Shown: positions 17,850 through 25,703 of the stretch, piece by piece
Position numbering within the stretch: position 1 is the stretch's first letter
How the letters are laid out: every line of letters starts with the position of its first letter
DNA from: Pseudoalteromonas prydzensis
GTDB lineage: Bacteria > Pseudomonadota > Gammaproteobacteria > Enterobacterales > Alteromonadaceae
Length of the DNA stretch: 64,000 nucleotides
Reading direction: 5' to 3'
Assembly: GCF_001661495.1 (NCBI RefSeq)
Contig: NZ_BDDT01000012.1
Coordinates: 62,001 to 126,000, forward strand
Position numbers and translations under genes: made by a program
Notes under the pieces: model-generated
The model's input: the letters and a program-made list of their open reading frames with translations, nothing else
Databases searched by the model: none
What the model was told of the DNA's origin: nothing

Positions 17850-18530
17850 TCAGACTGCGTGACGCTGTACAAAGCGCTGCCAGTGGAGCTGTGGATTAAC
17901 GATTCGAAGCTGTTGGATGATATAATTTAACTGCGGTACTTCGTTAAACTCTTGCGGTTCATATTCATTAAAGCCAAGTAGATAATTAAAGGCATCTTTA
18001 TTATTTGCCTGTATGGCATAAATGCGAATTTGCTGTTCAAAGTTGAGCCTTAGGCTACTAACCGCAGTTTTCATACCGAGTTGATCAATGCTGGGGATAT
18101 CACACTTTTGTAAGTACCCCGCGCGCTCTCCTTCGCCAGAGAACCAAATACGCACTTTTTCACTGTAACGACCTGATTTTGAAGGTAAGTCAAACAATAA
18201 ACGAGTGTGGTTCTGCTGTTTAACTAAGTTGATGTAGTCATTTAAACCGGCATCAAACAAGGCTTGGTGAATAGGCACAATACGCGCCTTAATTTTACCG
18301 TGAGTATGAAAGTGAAAACAGACCACTTGTTGGTGTTCAACAATGTCAGCCAATTGCAAATGACCAATTTCGTCACTGTAGGCGCCGCTATAATAGGCGA
18401 TTAATGGCAGCCAAAAGTGCCAATGTTTTGCTTGTTCACGAGGTAGGCGTTGATCACCATAAATATAGCCATGGTAAAGCGTATGTAGTTCCATAGCGGA
18501 AAAAGGGCGACGACCAAGATGGGATTTCAA
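17850..18530 (-). CDS. Degenerate tyrosine recombinase catalytic domain
   Basis: The 226 residues align in order with the catalytic half of a phage-type integrase: RPFSAMELHTLY, then WLPLIAYYSGAYSDEI, the hairpin KIKARIVPIH, GRYSEKVRIWF, SSLRLNF and YLLGF. Compared with the usual residues, the first Arg (GAR) is Tyr, the His of HxxR is Ser and the late His (LLGH) is Phe. Only the hairpin Lys and second Arg remain. The N-terminal DNA-binding domain is absent. The frame opens at TTG 18530 with an AGGG-like site; the first ATG is at codon 13. It is probably inactive as a recombinase and may survive as a DNA-binding protein or a relic. Confidence 0.65.
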   Translation of the reverse strand: MKSHLGRRPFSAMELHTLYHGYIYGDQRLPREQAKHWHFWLPLIAYYSGAYSDEIGHLQLADIVEHQQVVCFHFHTHGKIKARIVPIHQALFDAGLNDYINLVKQQNHTRLLFDLPSKSGRYSEKVRIWFSGEGERAGYLQKCDIPSIDQLGMKTAVSSLRLNFEQQIRIYAIQANNKDAFNYLLGFNEYEPQEFNEVPQLNYIIQQLRIVNPQLHWQRFVQRHAV

Positions 18531-18554
18531 CGTAATACCCTGAAAGTAAATATG

Positions 18555-18597
18555 TGCGTTAGTTTATACCCAAGTGTTTGGGAAATAAACCAACGCA
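18555..18597. repeat. Long imperfect hairpin beside the recombinase-like gene
   Basis: The outer arms TGCGTT and AACGCA pair (18555-18560 with 18592-18597), then GTTTAT with ATAAAC, then CCCAA with TTGGG around a GTGT loop, giving about 17 pairs in all. It lies between DUF2750 and the recombinase-like gene. A stop for the recombinase frame falls inside it. It may act as a terminator for the upstream genes, but there is no clean T-run on the minus strand. Confidence 0.6.
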
Positions 18598-18600
18598 GTA

Positions 18601-18621
18601 AAGCAATGTTAAATATTGCTT
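18601..18621. repeat. Short hairpin at the end of the DUF2750 gene
   Basis: Perfect arms AAGCAAT and ATTGCTT have a 7-base loop and overlap the stop codon of the DUF2750 gene. Only three bases separate it from the longer hairpin at 18555-18597. Confidence 0.45.
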
Positions 18622-18970
18622 ATTCGCTCAATGCGCGTGCTAATCCGACTGGTTCAATTTCTACACAGACTTGATCATCGTTCCAATTTAGGCCTACAAG
18701 CGCATCATCTTCTTTTAGGTCTTCAACCCAGTCATCTAAAAATTCATCTAAGGTGATTTCAAGCGGGCTGTAATCAGCCCATTCTTCTTTACACTGGGCT
18801 TTTGCAGAGGCTTCGCTTTCCCATAAGAGCAGCACATCGGTGTTTTCAAATTGGTTAGAATCACAAACCACAAAACCGCCATCTTCAGCACCTAGTGCCC
18901 AAAGTTTCTCACTTAGACGTACTTTTTCAACAAAACTTACTAGTTCTGATTCTATTTCGATATCACTCAT
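18620..18970 (-). CDS. DUF2750 family protein
   Basis: The 116-residue acidic protein begins MSDIEIE and contains FVEKVRLSEKLWAL, GGFVVCDSNQFE, LLWESEASAKAQCKEEWADY and LVGLNWND, which I recognise as DUF2750, a family of unknown function common in marine gammaproteobacteria. I chose the ATG at 18970 over an upstream one because AAGGG lies about eight bases before it and homologues start here. It follows the GST-like gene by 16 bases and is likely cotranscribed with it. Confidence 0.8.
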   Translation of the reverse strand: MSDIEIESELVSFVEKVRLSEKLWALGAEDGGFVVCDSNQFENTDVLLLWESEASAKAQCKEEWADYSPLEITLDEFLDDWVEDLKEDDALVGLNWNDDQVCVEIEPVGLARALSE

Positions 18971-18986
18971 ATGTTTACCCTTAATG

Positions 18987-19565
18987 TTAATTACGTGGAT
19001 CGGTTTGTTGCACTGCTTGGTGTTGAGCAAATGAATGATAAAACGCCATTAGCTCAGTATGTGCTGTGAGATCCGTTAATTCGCGGAAGCAAATCCAATC
19101 AAGTAAGCAGTATAAACTGATGCACAAGTATTCACAGCTTTTAAATTCCGCATCTGCAAAATGGTTATTTAAATAGCTTAATGTTTCAGCAATGCGTTCA
19201 TTTTGTAGATTAAAAAATAATTTATCATCCTGCGTATCGAATCCTGAACGCTGACAAAGTAATAGCTCAACGAGTGAATCATTGCATGCATTAATGATTG
19301 TTAGCAGATGCTCTTGTTGCCAATTCAGAGGTGTTTGATTGTGCTGTTCGAGCAAAAAGCGGATGATGTTATTTGAATCCGCCAAAGTTTGCTGCTGGGT
19401 GATTAGCACTGGAATTTTTCGGGCAGGATTATTTTGTATCATCAGCTGACGATCAGTGTCTGAAAAAATATCTAAGTTGATAAACTCAAGACTACATTGA
19501 TTTAACAGCGCCCAAATACGAATGCGGCGCACAAATGGTGAGGTTGTTGAGCCTAATAATTGCAT
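18987..19565 (-). CDS. Glutathione S-transferase-like protein
   Basis: The 192-residue protein starts MQLLGSTTSPFVRRIRIW, typical of the thioredoxin-fold N-domain of GSTs. It then has NPARKIPVLI with the cis-Pro and DSNNIIRFL as the glutathione gamma-glutamyl site, and a helical C-domain. The catalytic Ser is probably in STTSPF. The start at 19565, preceded by AGG, is preferred over an upstream ATG 11 codons earlier. The substrate is unknown. DUF2750 follows in the same operon. Confidence 0.82.
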   Translation of the reverse strand: MQLLGSTTSPFVRRIRIWALLNQCSLEFINLDIFSDTDRQLMIQNNPARKIPVLITQQQTLADSNNIIRFLLEQHNQTPLNWQQEHLLTIINACNDSLVELLLCQRSGFDTQDDKLFFNLQNERIAETLSYLNNHFADAEFKSCEYLCISLYCLLDWICFRELTDLTAHTELMAFYHSFAQHQAVQQTDPRN

Positions 19566-19582
19566 ATGCTTACCTGTAAGAT

Positions 19583-19608
19583 AAAAATAAAGCCGCATAG
19601 GCGGCTTT
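19583..19608 (-). terminator. Terminator of the ppiC gene
   Basis: Arms AAAGCCGC and GCGGCTTT (19589-19596 and 19601-19608) with a 4-base loop are followed on the minus strand by ATTTTTAT. It separates the parvulin gene from the GST-like gene. Confidence 0.8.
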
Positions 19609-19634
19609 CATTTTGGTTAGTGATAAAACTAACG

Positions 19635-19916
19635 TTATTCTGAGCGGCTGGTTACTTCAAGTAAGTGGTAGCCAAACTGAGTTTGTACTGGACCTTGCAC
19701 TTGATTTAGTGGTGCTGAAAATACCACTTTATCAAATTCAGGAACCATCATGCCTGGGCCAAATTCACCTAGCGCGCCACCATCCTGACCGGAAGGGCAG
19801 TTAGAATGTACTTTTGCTAATTCTGCGAAGTCTTCACCTTGCTCAATTTTGCTTTTTAAATCTAAGCAATGCGCTTCGCTGTCTACTAATATGTGTCTTG
19901 CACTTGCCACTGTCAT
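19635..19916 (-). CDS. ppiC: Parvulin-type peptidyl-prolyl cis-trans isomerase
   Basis: The 93-residue single-domain parvulin has the expected motifs ASARHILV, GEDFAELAKVHS, DGGALGEFGPGMMVPEFDK and QTQFGYHLLEV. It isomerises Xaa-Pro bonds. With no signal peptide it should act in the cytoplasm, like E. coli PpiC. It is monocistronic, with a clear terminator downstream. Confidence 0.93.
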   Translation of the reverse strand: MTVASARHILVDSEAHCLDLKSKIEQGEDFAELAKVHSNCPSGQDGGALGEFGPGMMVPEFDKVVFSAPLNQVQGPVQTQFGYHLLEVTSRSE

Positions 19917-20000
19917 AAAATCTCCCGTTTAAAGTGGTGTTTTTTTAATCAAACCTTCAGTTATTCTAGTCTAATACTAATGCCTTGTACCAGTATTAAT

Positions 20001-20573
20001 TTAAATATCTAAAATTGCCTGTTCAACGGCTTTCACAATAGCGTCTGAATCTGGTTTGGCTTTGCTGTTAAAACGGGTCACCTGTTTACGATCTGCAGAG
20101 ACTAGATATTTATAGAAATTCCAATTGGGTGAGCTAGTTTCGGCATTTAAATGTTTAAAAATAGGATTCGCATCACTGCCGCGTACTTCGCTGGTAGCAA
20201 ACATCGGGAAGGTTACACCATAGTTGATAAAGCACACTTTTGCGGTGTCTTTTTCATCATCTTCTTCTTGAAAAAAATCATCCGATGGAAACCCTAAGAT
20301 CACTAAACCTTGGTCTTGATATTTTTGATAAAGTGCTTCTAATCCTTCAAATTGCGGAGTAAAGCCACAATTGCTAGCGGTATTAACGATTAATAAAGGT
20401 TTGTTCTTAAATTGGCATAGGTTTATGCTTTCTTTAGAGCGTAACTTACGCATACTGACATTGGTAAAGTCATCGCATTGGGCTTCGGACGTTGCAGTCG
20501 TTGAGCTGGTTTCAGCATGGACATAGATGCTGCTACTAAATAATGCGGTACAGAGTAATAATTTTTTAAACAT
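20001..20573 (-). CDS. Secreted glutathione peroxidase-family protein
   Basis: The 190-residue protein has a signal peptide (1-20, cut after VHA), so it probably acts in the periplasm. The peroxidatic Cys is C69 in NTASNCGFTPQF; the GFPSDDF and WNFYKY motifs supply the conserved Gln/Trp/Asn surroundings. It carries Cys rather than selenocysteine and would use thioredoxin-like or thiol donors to reduce peroxides. The linker with EEDDEKDTAKVC is acidic. It is monocistronic, upstream of ppiC. Confidence 0.88.
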   Translation of the reverse strand: MFKKLLLCTALFSSSIYVHAETSSTTATSEAQCDDFTNVSMRKLRSKESINLCQFKNKPLLIVNTASNCGFTPQFEGLEALYQKYQDQGLVILGFPSDDFFQEEDDEKDTAKVCFINYGVTFPMFATSEVRGSDANPIFKHLNAETSSPNWNFYKYLVSADRKQVTRFNSKAKPDSDAIVKAVEQAILDI

Positions 20574-20698
20574 AGCGATTCCTTAACTTGTTGTGGCTGA
20601 TCACCCTGGATAGCAGTCTACCGTTTATTTTTCAGTAGTGTGAGTGTAACTCATACGTTACTATGCAATGAATTGATCAATAACCACAAAAAAATTTA

Positions 20699-21187
20699 AT
20701 GACAACTCGATTAGCGACTAGTAAAGATTTATCGGCCATCGTTGCAATTTATAACGAAACCATTGCCAGCAGAATGGTCACCGCTGATACTGAAGAGGTG
20801 ACAGTAGCACAAAAACAAAGTTGGTTTGATAGCCATACTTCGCTGCGCCCTATTTATGTGTATGAGCAAAATGCCAAAGTGGTTGCGTGGTTGAGTTATA
20901 AATCATTTTATGGTCGCCCAGCTTATGATGGCACTGTTGAGATCAGTATCTATATTACTAGCAGTGCGCAAGGACAAGGACTGGGCAAGTACTTACTTGA
21001 ATTTGCAGAAAAACAAGCCAAGCCACTCAATATTAAAGTGTTACTAGCCTTTATATTTAGCCACAATATCCCGAGTATTAAACTGTTTGAAGCGTTTAAA
21101 TATCAACAATGGGGAAAGTTGCCCAACGTGGCTATAATGGATGGTGATCACTACAGCTTAACAATATTGGGTAAGCATTTAGAATAG
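20699..21187 (+). CDS. GNAT N-acetyltransferase, PAT-like
   Basis: The 162-residue protein is a GNAT acetyltransferase resembling phosphinothricin/methionine sulfoximine acetyltransferases: it opens TTRLATSKDLSAIVAIYNETI and has VEISIYITSSAQGQGLGKYLL, the acetyl-CoA pyrophosphate loop. The physiological acceptor cannot be read from sequence; family members acetylate small amines such as methionine sulfoximine. No good ribosome site is visible before the ATG, so the start is less certain. Confidence 0.82.
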   Translation: MTTRLATSKDLSAIVAIYNETIASRMVTADTEEVTVAQKQSWFDSHTSLRPIYVYEQNAKVVAWLSYKSFYGRPAYDGTVEISIYITSSAQGQGLGKYLLEFAEKQAKPLNIKVLLAFIFSHNIPSIKLFEAFKYQQWGKLPNVAIMDGDHYSLTILGKHLE

Positions 21188-21267
21188 TGTTTTTTAGTTA
21201 TACTAGGAAAATAATCTTTTTGATTATGTGAATACAGAAAACTTAGGCTACGCTTTTATCAAGTTAA

Positions 21268-23250
21268 GTGGATGAAAGTGTGGTCTTGGTAGTGCGGAAA
21301 ATATTAATTGTTGATAGCAGTAGTGTTTTAGCAATGCGGATCAAGGTATTGCTAGAATTAATTGGCTGTGAAGTCGAATTAATTCATTTTTCAATGCTAA
21401 AAGAATGCACTGCATTTAACGCTTACGATTTAGTGGCTATTGCACATGGTGTACCAGTTGCAATAGCCAGTTTATTAGTTGCAGAGGTAAGCTCCGAACA
21501 TATTTTGCTGCTGGCACCTAAAGTTGAAAATAGTGAGCAGCTATCTGCTTTTAGTGAGCTAAACCGACTTGTACCAAATGCGATTGTAATTTACCCCTTC
21601 TTCGCAAATAAAGAAATTAGCACTTTGCTGGAGAGCGTGTTAGAGCTTGGCGCTGATAGCGCTTTACAGTTACCCACAGTGTTATTGGTTGATCATATCC
21701 CTGAGCGGCTTGAAAAAGTAGCGAGCAGTTTGTTAGGCGCTCATATCAAAACCATTACCGCCAATAGTATTAGCTCTGCGGTTAGTCAATCGCATGGGCA
21801 TAAAATTGATCTGTTACTCAGTGATTTTAGCTTACCTGATGGTTCTGGTATCGAAGTATATGTAACACTCAAGGCTCACCATCCGCAATGTCGTTGTTTA
21901 CTTTTCACCTCTAAGCCAAATCAAGTGTCAATGATTGAAGCAATTCGTCAAGGTGTTGAAGACGTATTAGTAAAGCCCATCAATGAAAATATGTTACTGC
22001 AATCGGTGCATAAGCTTTGGCAAACCGAGTTATTAAAGCGCCACAATATTGAGCTGGTCGAGCGCTTACAAGATACAGTTGATGCCCTCATAGAGAAAGA
22101 TAGTTTGCTACGGGTTATTTATAAGCACACGCCTGATGCGATCATGCTATTTGCGCGAAATGGCGAAGTGATTGAAGCAAATGATGCTTGTTCAAAACTT
22201 TTTCGGTTATCCGCAAAAGAGCTTCAGGGTCGCTCGGTGTTTACTTTGTTAGATGGTTCCTCTGCTGAAAAAATTAGCGGGAAAGTCGCGACGTTAAATC
22301 AAAATCGGCAATTTAGTTGTGATCTGTATCTGCCAATGGAAGAGGGGGATGGCATACCGCTAGTTGGCTCGTTTAATGAGATTGATCACCACGGCGAAAT
22401 TGCTCTGGCGGTGATTTTTAAAAACGTTACGCATCTTAAACATAAAGAAGATCTATTACTTGAAGCAAAAGATATGCTTGAAGAGCAAGTAAGAGCCCGT
22501 ACCTCACAGTTAGAGCATGCCAAAAATGTTGCTGAAGAAGCAAACCATAGTAAGTCAGAATTTCTTGCCAATATGTCCCATGAATTGCGTACCCCTATGC
22601 ATTCAATTTTAAGTTTTGCCCGTTTTGGTTTAGATAAGCTTAGCAAAGGGGATATGGCGGTCGAAAAATTACAAAAATATTTGTCGCGGATCGAATGCAG
22701 TGGTGAACGGTTACTGTCATTACTTAATAATTTACTCGACTTATCGAAATTGGATGTGGGTAAATTTCCTTTTAATCCGCGCCCACATAATCTTAATAGT
22801 ATTGTTAAAACCAGTATTGATGATGTATCAGGTACTGCGATGGAAAAAGAAATTGAGGTACGGTTTTTACCACCAAAATCCCCAGTCATTATTGACTGTG
22901 ATGAAGCACAAATAAGTCAGCTGTTGCGCAATATATTAGGAAATGCGTTGAAATTCAGTGAACCACATAGTCACATTGAAGTCATTTTAACTAATCAGCA
23001 AGAGCAAGTCATTATTGAAGTGGTCGATAGTGGCATCGGTATACCCGACGATGAACTTGAACATGTATTTGCAAAATTTGTACAGAGTAGTAAAACGAAT
23101 AGCGGGGCTGGTGGAACTGGGCTGGGCCTGGCTTTATGTCGTGAGTTTGTCGCATTACATGATGGGGAAATTACTGCTCATAATAACAGTTACGGAGGGA
23201 CTACTATTCGTATCTCTTTGCCTTTTGAAATAAAAAATTCAGTTAAGTGA
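21268..23250 (+). CDS. Hybrid sensor histidine kinase with two N-terminal receiver domains
   Basis: The 660-residue cytoplasmic kinase has a degenerate receiver (about 11-125) with no phosphoacceptor Asp at the expected place (YDLVAIAHGVP). A second receiver follows (about 141-262) with D186 in LLLSDFSLPDGSG, then a PAS domain (about 273-385), a coiled coil, a HisKA domain with H438 in MSHELRTPMHS, and a HATPase domain (about 550-655) with VVDSGIGIPDDEL and GTGLGLA. The likely start is GTG 21268; nearby GTG codons are alternatives. It is followed by a response regulator 70 bases on, probably its partner. Confidence 0.88.
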   Translation: MDESVVLVVRKILIVDSSSVLAMRIKVLLELIGCEVELIHFSMLKECTAFNAYDLVAIAHGVPVAIASLLVAEVSSEHILLLAPKVENSEQLSAFSELNRLVPNAIVIYPFFANKEISTLLESVLELGADSALQLPTVLLVDHIPERLEKVASSLLGAHIKTITANSISSAVSQSHGHKIDLLLSDFSLPDGSGIEVYVTLKAHHPQCRCLLFTSKPNQVSMIEAIRQGVEDVLVKPINENMLLQSVHKLWQTELLKRHNIELVERLQDTVDALIEKDSLLRVIYKHTPDAIMLFARNGEVIEANDACSKLFRLSAKELQGRSVFTLLDGSSAEKISGKVATLNQNRQFSCDLYLPMEEGDGIPLVGSFNEIDHHGEIALAVIFKNVTHLKHKEDLLLEAKDMLEEQVRARTSQLEHAKNVAEEANHSKSEFLANMSHELRTPMHSILSFARFGLDKLSKGDMAVEKLQKYLSRIECSGERLLSLLNNLLDLSKLDVGKFPFNPRPHNLNSIVKTSIDDVSGTAMEKEIEVRFLPPKSPVIIDCDEAQISQLLRNILGNALKFSEPHSHIEVILTNQQEQVIIEVVDSGIGIPDDELEHVFAKFVQSSKTNSGAGGTGLGLALCREFVALHDGEITAHNNSYGGTTIRISLPFEIKNSVK

Positions 23251-23320
23251 AATAAATTACTTAGTCGTACTGGTAAGTGCATTGTTTACGACTAAACTAT
23301 TAAAATGAATTGTAAAATGG

Positions 23321-24460
23321 ATGATTATAATGCCTTTAACACGAATACTAGCTGTTGATGACGAGCCTTTTAATTTAGAAATTATAGAAGAGATATTGCT
23401 CGATCTTGAGTTTGAGTTGAAGATGGTTAATAGTGGGCCTGAGTGCCTCGCTACAGTGGAAGGATTTGCACCGCAGGTTATTTTACTGGATGTGAGTATG
23501 CCACAAATGAACGGCTATGAGGTGTGTCGAAAACTAAAAGCAAACCCCAACACTGCGCATATTATAGTAATGTTTGTGTCAGCCAGAGGCACAGTAGAAG
23601 AACGTATGGAAGGGTATTCTGTCGGTGGCGAGGATTACATTGTTAAGCCGTTTGGTCACGATGAACTGAGATCAAAATTGAAGATCTTGAATCAAGTGAT
23701 CATTGATAAAGAGAATCTTGAACAGCAAGTTGAAGATGCTACTTCCACAGCATTTAATGCCATGGCAAATAGCAGTGAAATGGGACAAATCGTAAATTAT
23801 ATTGAAAATATAGGAACGATTAATAATACTAAAGCGCTCGGAGAGGCTTTAGTTCACTGTTTAAAATCATTTGATCTACAAAGTAATGTTGAGTTTAGAA
23901 CCCCTCTTGCTGCCCCTCAGCACTTCGCCTTAAATGGCGCATGTTCACCTATTGTAATTGAGTTGTTTGATATGCTTAAACACAAGGGGCGATTGCATGA
24001 ATTTTCTCATCGGATCTTAGTTAACTATGAACTGATTAGTTTATTGATTTTAAACATGCCAGATCATGATCCTGACAAACACGGACGAATTCGTGATCAT
24101 GTTTGCTTTATTGTCAGTGTTACAGAGCAACAGCTACGAGCAATTATGACTCGTGCAGCTTTAGAGTCCCAACAAGCTAAGCTAAATGATGCGATCACTA
24201 TGATTAATAGTAAATTTCATGGCTTAATTGAACTATTAAATGACAATCGCAAGAATAACGAAGCGGTATTTAAGCGCCTACAAGAAGAGCTTGAAGAGAG
24301 AATTCCTTCAATGGGACTTGATGAAGATCAGGAAGTGTTTATTTATCGTAAAGTCGATGAAACGATTCAAAACTCAGTGGCTCGAGAAGAGTCTGTTAAG
24401 GGCGTAAAAGCGGCATTTCATGAAATTGAGCAAGACCTATCTATTTTGTTGAAACAGTAA
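23321..24460 (+). CDS. Response regulator with unrecognised C-terminal output region
   Basis: The 379-residue protein has a standard N-terminal receiver (about 7-125): the acid pair in AVDDEPFN, phosphoacceptor D57 in LLDVSMPQMNGYE, the switch Ser in FVSARG and K in IVKPFG. The remaining 250 residues match no output domain I know. They are largely helical, with a possible folded middle (SNVEFRTPLAAPQHFALNG) and a coiled-coil-like stretch near 290-330. There is no HTH, GGDEF, EAL or HD-GYP motif. ATG 23330 is an alternative start. It presumably works with the hybrid kinase upstream. Confidence 0.8.
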   Translation: MIIMPLTRILAVDDEPFNLEIIEEILLDLEFELKMVNSGPECLATVEGFAPQVILLDVSMPQMNGYEVCRKLKANPNTAHIIVMFVSARGTVEERMEGYSVGGEDYIVKPFGHDELRSKLKILNQVIIDKENLEQQVEDATSTAFNAMANSSEMGQIVNYIENIGTINNTKALGEALVHCLKSFDLQSNVEFRTPLAAPQHFALNGACSPIVIELFDMLKHKGRLHEFSHRILVNYELISLLILNMPDHDPDKHGRIRDHVCFIVSVTEQQLRAIMTRAALESQQAKLNDAITMINSKFHGLIELLNDNRKNNEAVFKRLQEELEERIPSMGLDEDQEVFIYRKVDETIQNSVAREESVKGVKAAFHEIEQDLSILLKQ

Positions 24461-24498
24461 CACCGTTACCACAAACTAGATGAGCAACAAATGTGAAC

Positions 24499-25632
24499 TT
24501 ACGCATCTCTTGGCAGGCCTTTTTCTACGATACGTATTAAGCGCGCAGTTTTTCGTAATAATTTTTCTTGTTTTGAATGTTGCTGTTCAAGTGCCCAATC
24601 AATATGCTCTTTTACCAACTCTGTTGAATCATCTCGGGTAGCGGTAAGTGCATCAACAATTGTTTGACTAAACTGGGCATTACCTAAACCTACGGCGATA
24701 TTACGACGCCAGCGCTCATGGCCAATGCGGCGAATTGGACTGCCCTCGGTATTTTTTAAAAAGGTGGCTTCATCCCAGCTAAATAATTCAAGTAGGTCTT
24801 TGTCTTTTAATTGCTTGCGTGGATGAAAGTCAGCTTCATCGGTGATTTGTCCATAACGATTCCACGGGCAGACCAGTTGGCAGTCGTCACAACCATAAAC
24901 ACGATTGCCCAGTAATGGTCGATATTGTTCAGGAATAGCGCCTTGCAGCTCAATCGTTAAATAAGAGATACATTTACGCGCATCTACTACATAAGGCTCA
25001 ACAATAGCGCCGGTAGGGCATAAAGTTATGCAAGCAACACATTTACCGCAGCCTTCAAATTCATTGGGTTTATCAATAGGCAGTGGAATATCAACAAATA
25101 GCTCACCTAAAAAGAACCAAGATCCGGCTTCTTTATTGATCAATAAACTGTGTTTTCCCTGCCAACCCAGTCCGGCTTTTTCAGCTAGTTGTCGCTCAAG
25201 CACGGGAGCTGAGTCAACAAAAGGGCGAAAGCCTAATTGATCAACATGCTGCTCTATTTTTTGACCAAGTTGTTTAATTCGATTACGCATTAGTTTGTGG
25301 TAATCACGGCCAAGTGCATAGCGGCTAATATACGCTTTATCGGTATTTTTAAGGGTTTTAGCAAAGCTTGCATCTGGGGGGAGGTAGTTCATTTTAACCG
25401 AAATGACGCGCACAGTGCCTGGTACCAGCTCGGCGGGGCGAGCGCGTTTCATGCCATGGGCGGCCATATAATCCATTTCACCGTGATAGCCTAAGTCTAG
25501 CCAACGTTGTAGCTGAACTTCATGTTTGCTCAAGTCAATATCAGTAATACCCGCTTCACTAAAGCCAAGCTCTAAGGCCCACTTCTTTATTTCTAAAGCA
25601 AGTTGTTTGTAATCAGGGGATAGGCTAGTCAC
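24499..25632 (-). CDS. queG: Epoxyqueuosine reductase
   Basis: QueG carries out the last step of queuosine synthesis in tRNA, reducing epoxyqueuosine with cobalamin and two [4Fe-4S] clusters. The 377-residue protein has the cluster motifs CGKCVACITLCPTGAI and CDDCQLVCPWN, the DSAPVLERQLAEKAGLGWQGKH active-site region, and C-terminal HEAT-like helices. The start is GTG at 25632; the only ATGs immediately upstream are in other frames. No queuosine partner genes are adjacent. Confidence 0.94.
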   Translation of the reverse strand: MTSLSPDYKQLALEIKKWALELGFSEAGITDIDLSKHEVQLQRWLDLGYHGEMDYMAAHGMKRARPAELVPGTVRVISVKMNYLPPDASFAKTLKNTDKAYISRYALGRDYHKLMRNRIKQLGQKIEQHVDQLGFRPFVDSAPVLERQLAEKAGLGWQGKHSLLINKEAGSWFFLGELFVDIPLPIDKPNEFEGCGKCVACITLCPTGAIVEPYVVDARKCISYLTIELQGAIPEQYRPLLGNRVYGCDDCQLVCPWNRYGQITDEADFHPRKQLKDKDLLELFSWDEATFLKNTEGSPIRRIGHERWRRNIAVGLGNAQFSQTIVDALTATRDDSTELVKEHIDWALEQQHSKQEKLLRKTARLIRIVEKGLPRDA

Positions 25633-25703
25633 ACGGGCACATCATGGTTAAAAAATCGCTGCGCAATTTAACACATTCAGCTATTAATATCACGCTTGCT
25701 ACG

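Noticed and set aside
19965..19998. Second ECF-type promoter near the peroxidase gene (AAACCTT then GTCTAA) and a TAATACT/AGTATTA repeat
   Set aside because: The spacer is only 11 bases, too short for an ECF promoter. The repeat has a 13-base loop and no T-run.
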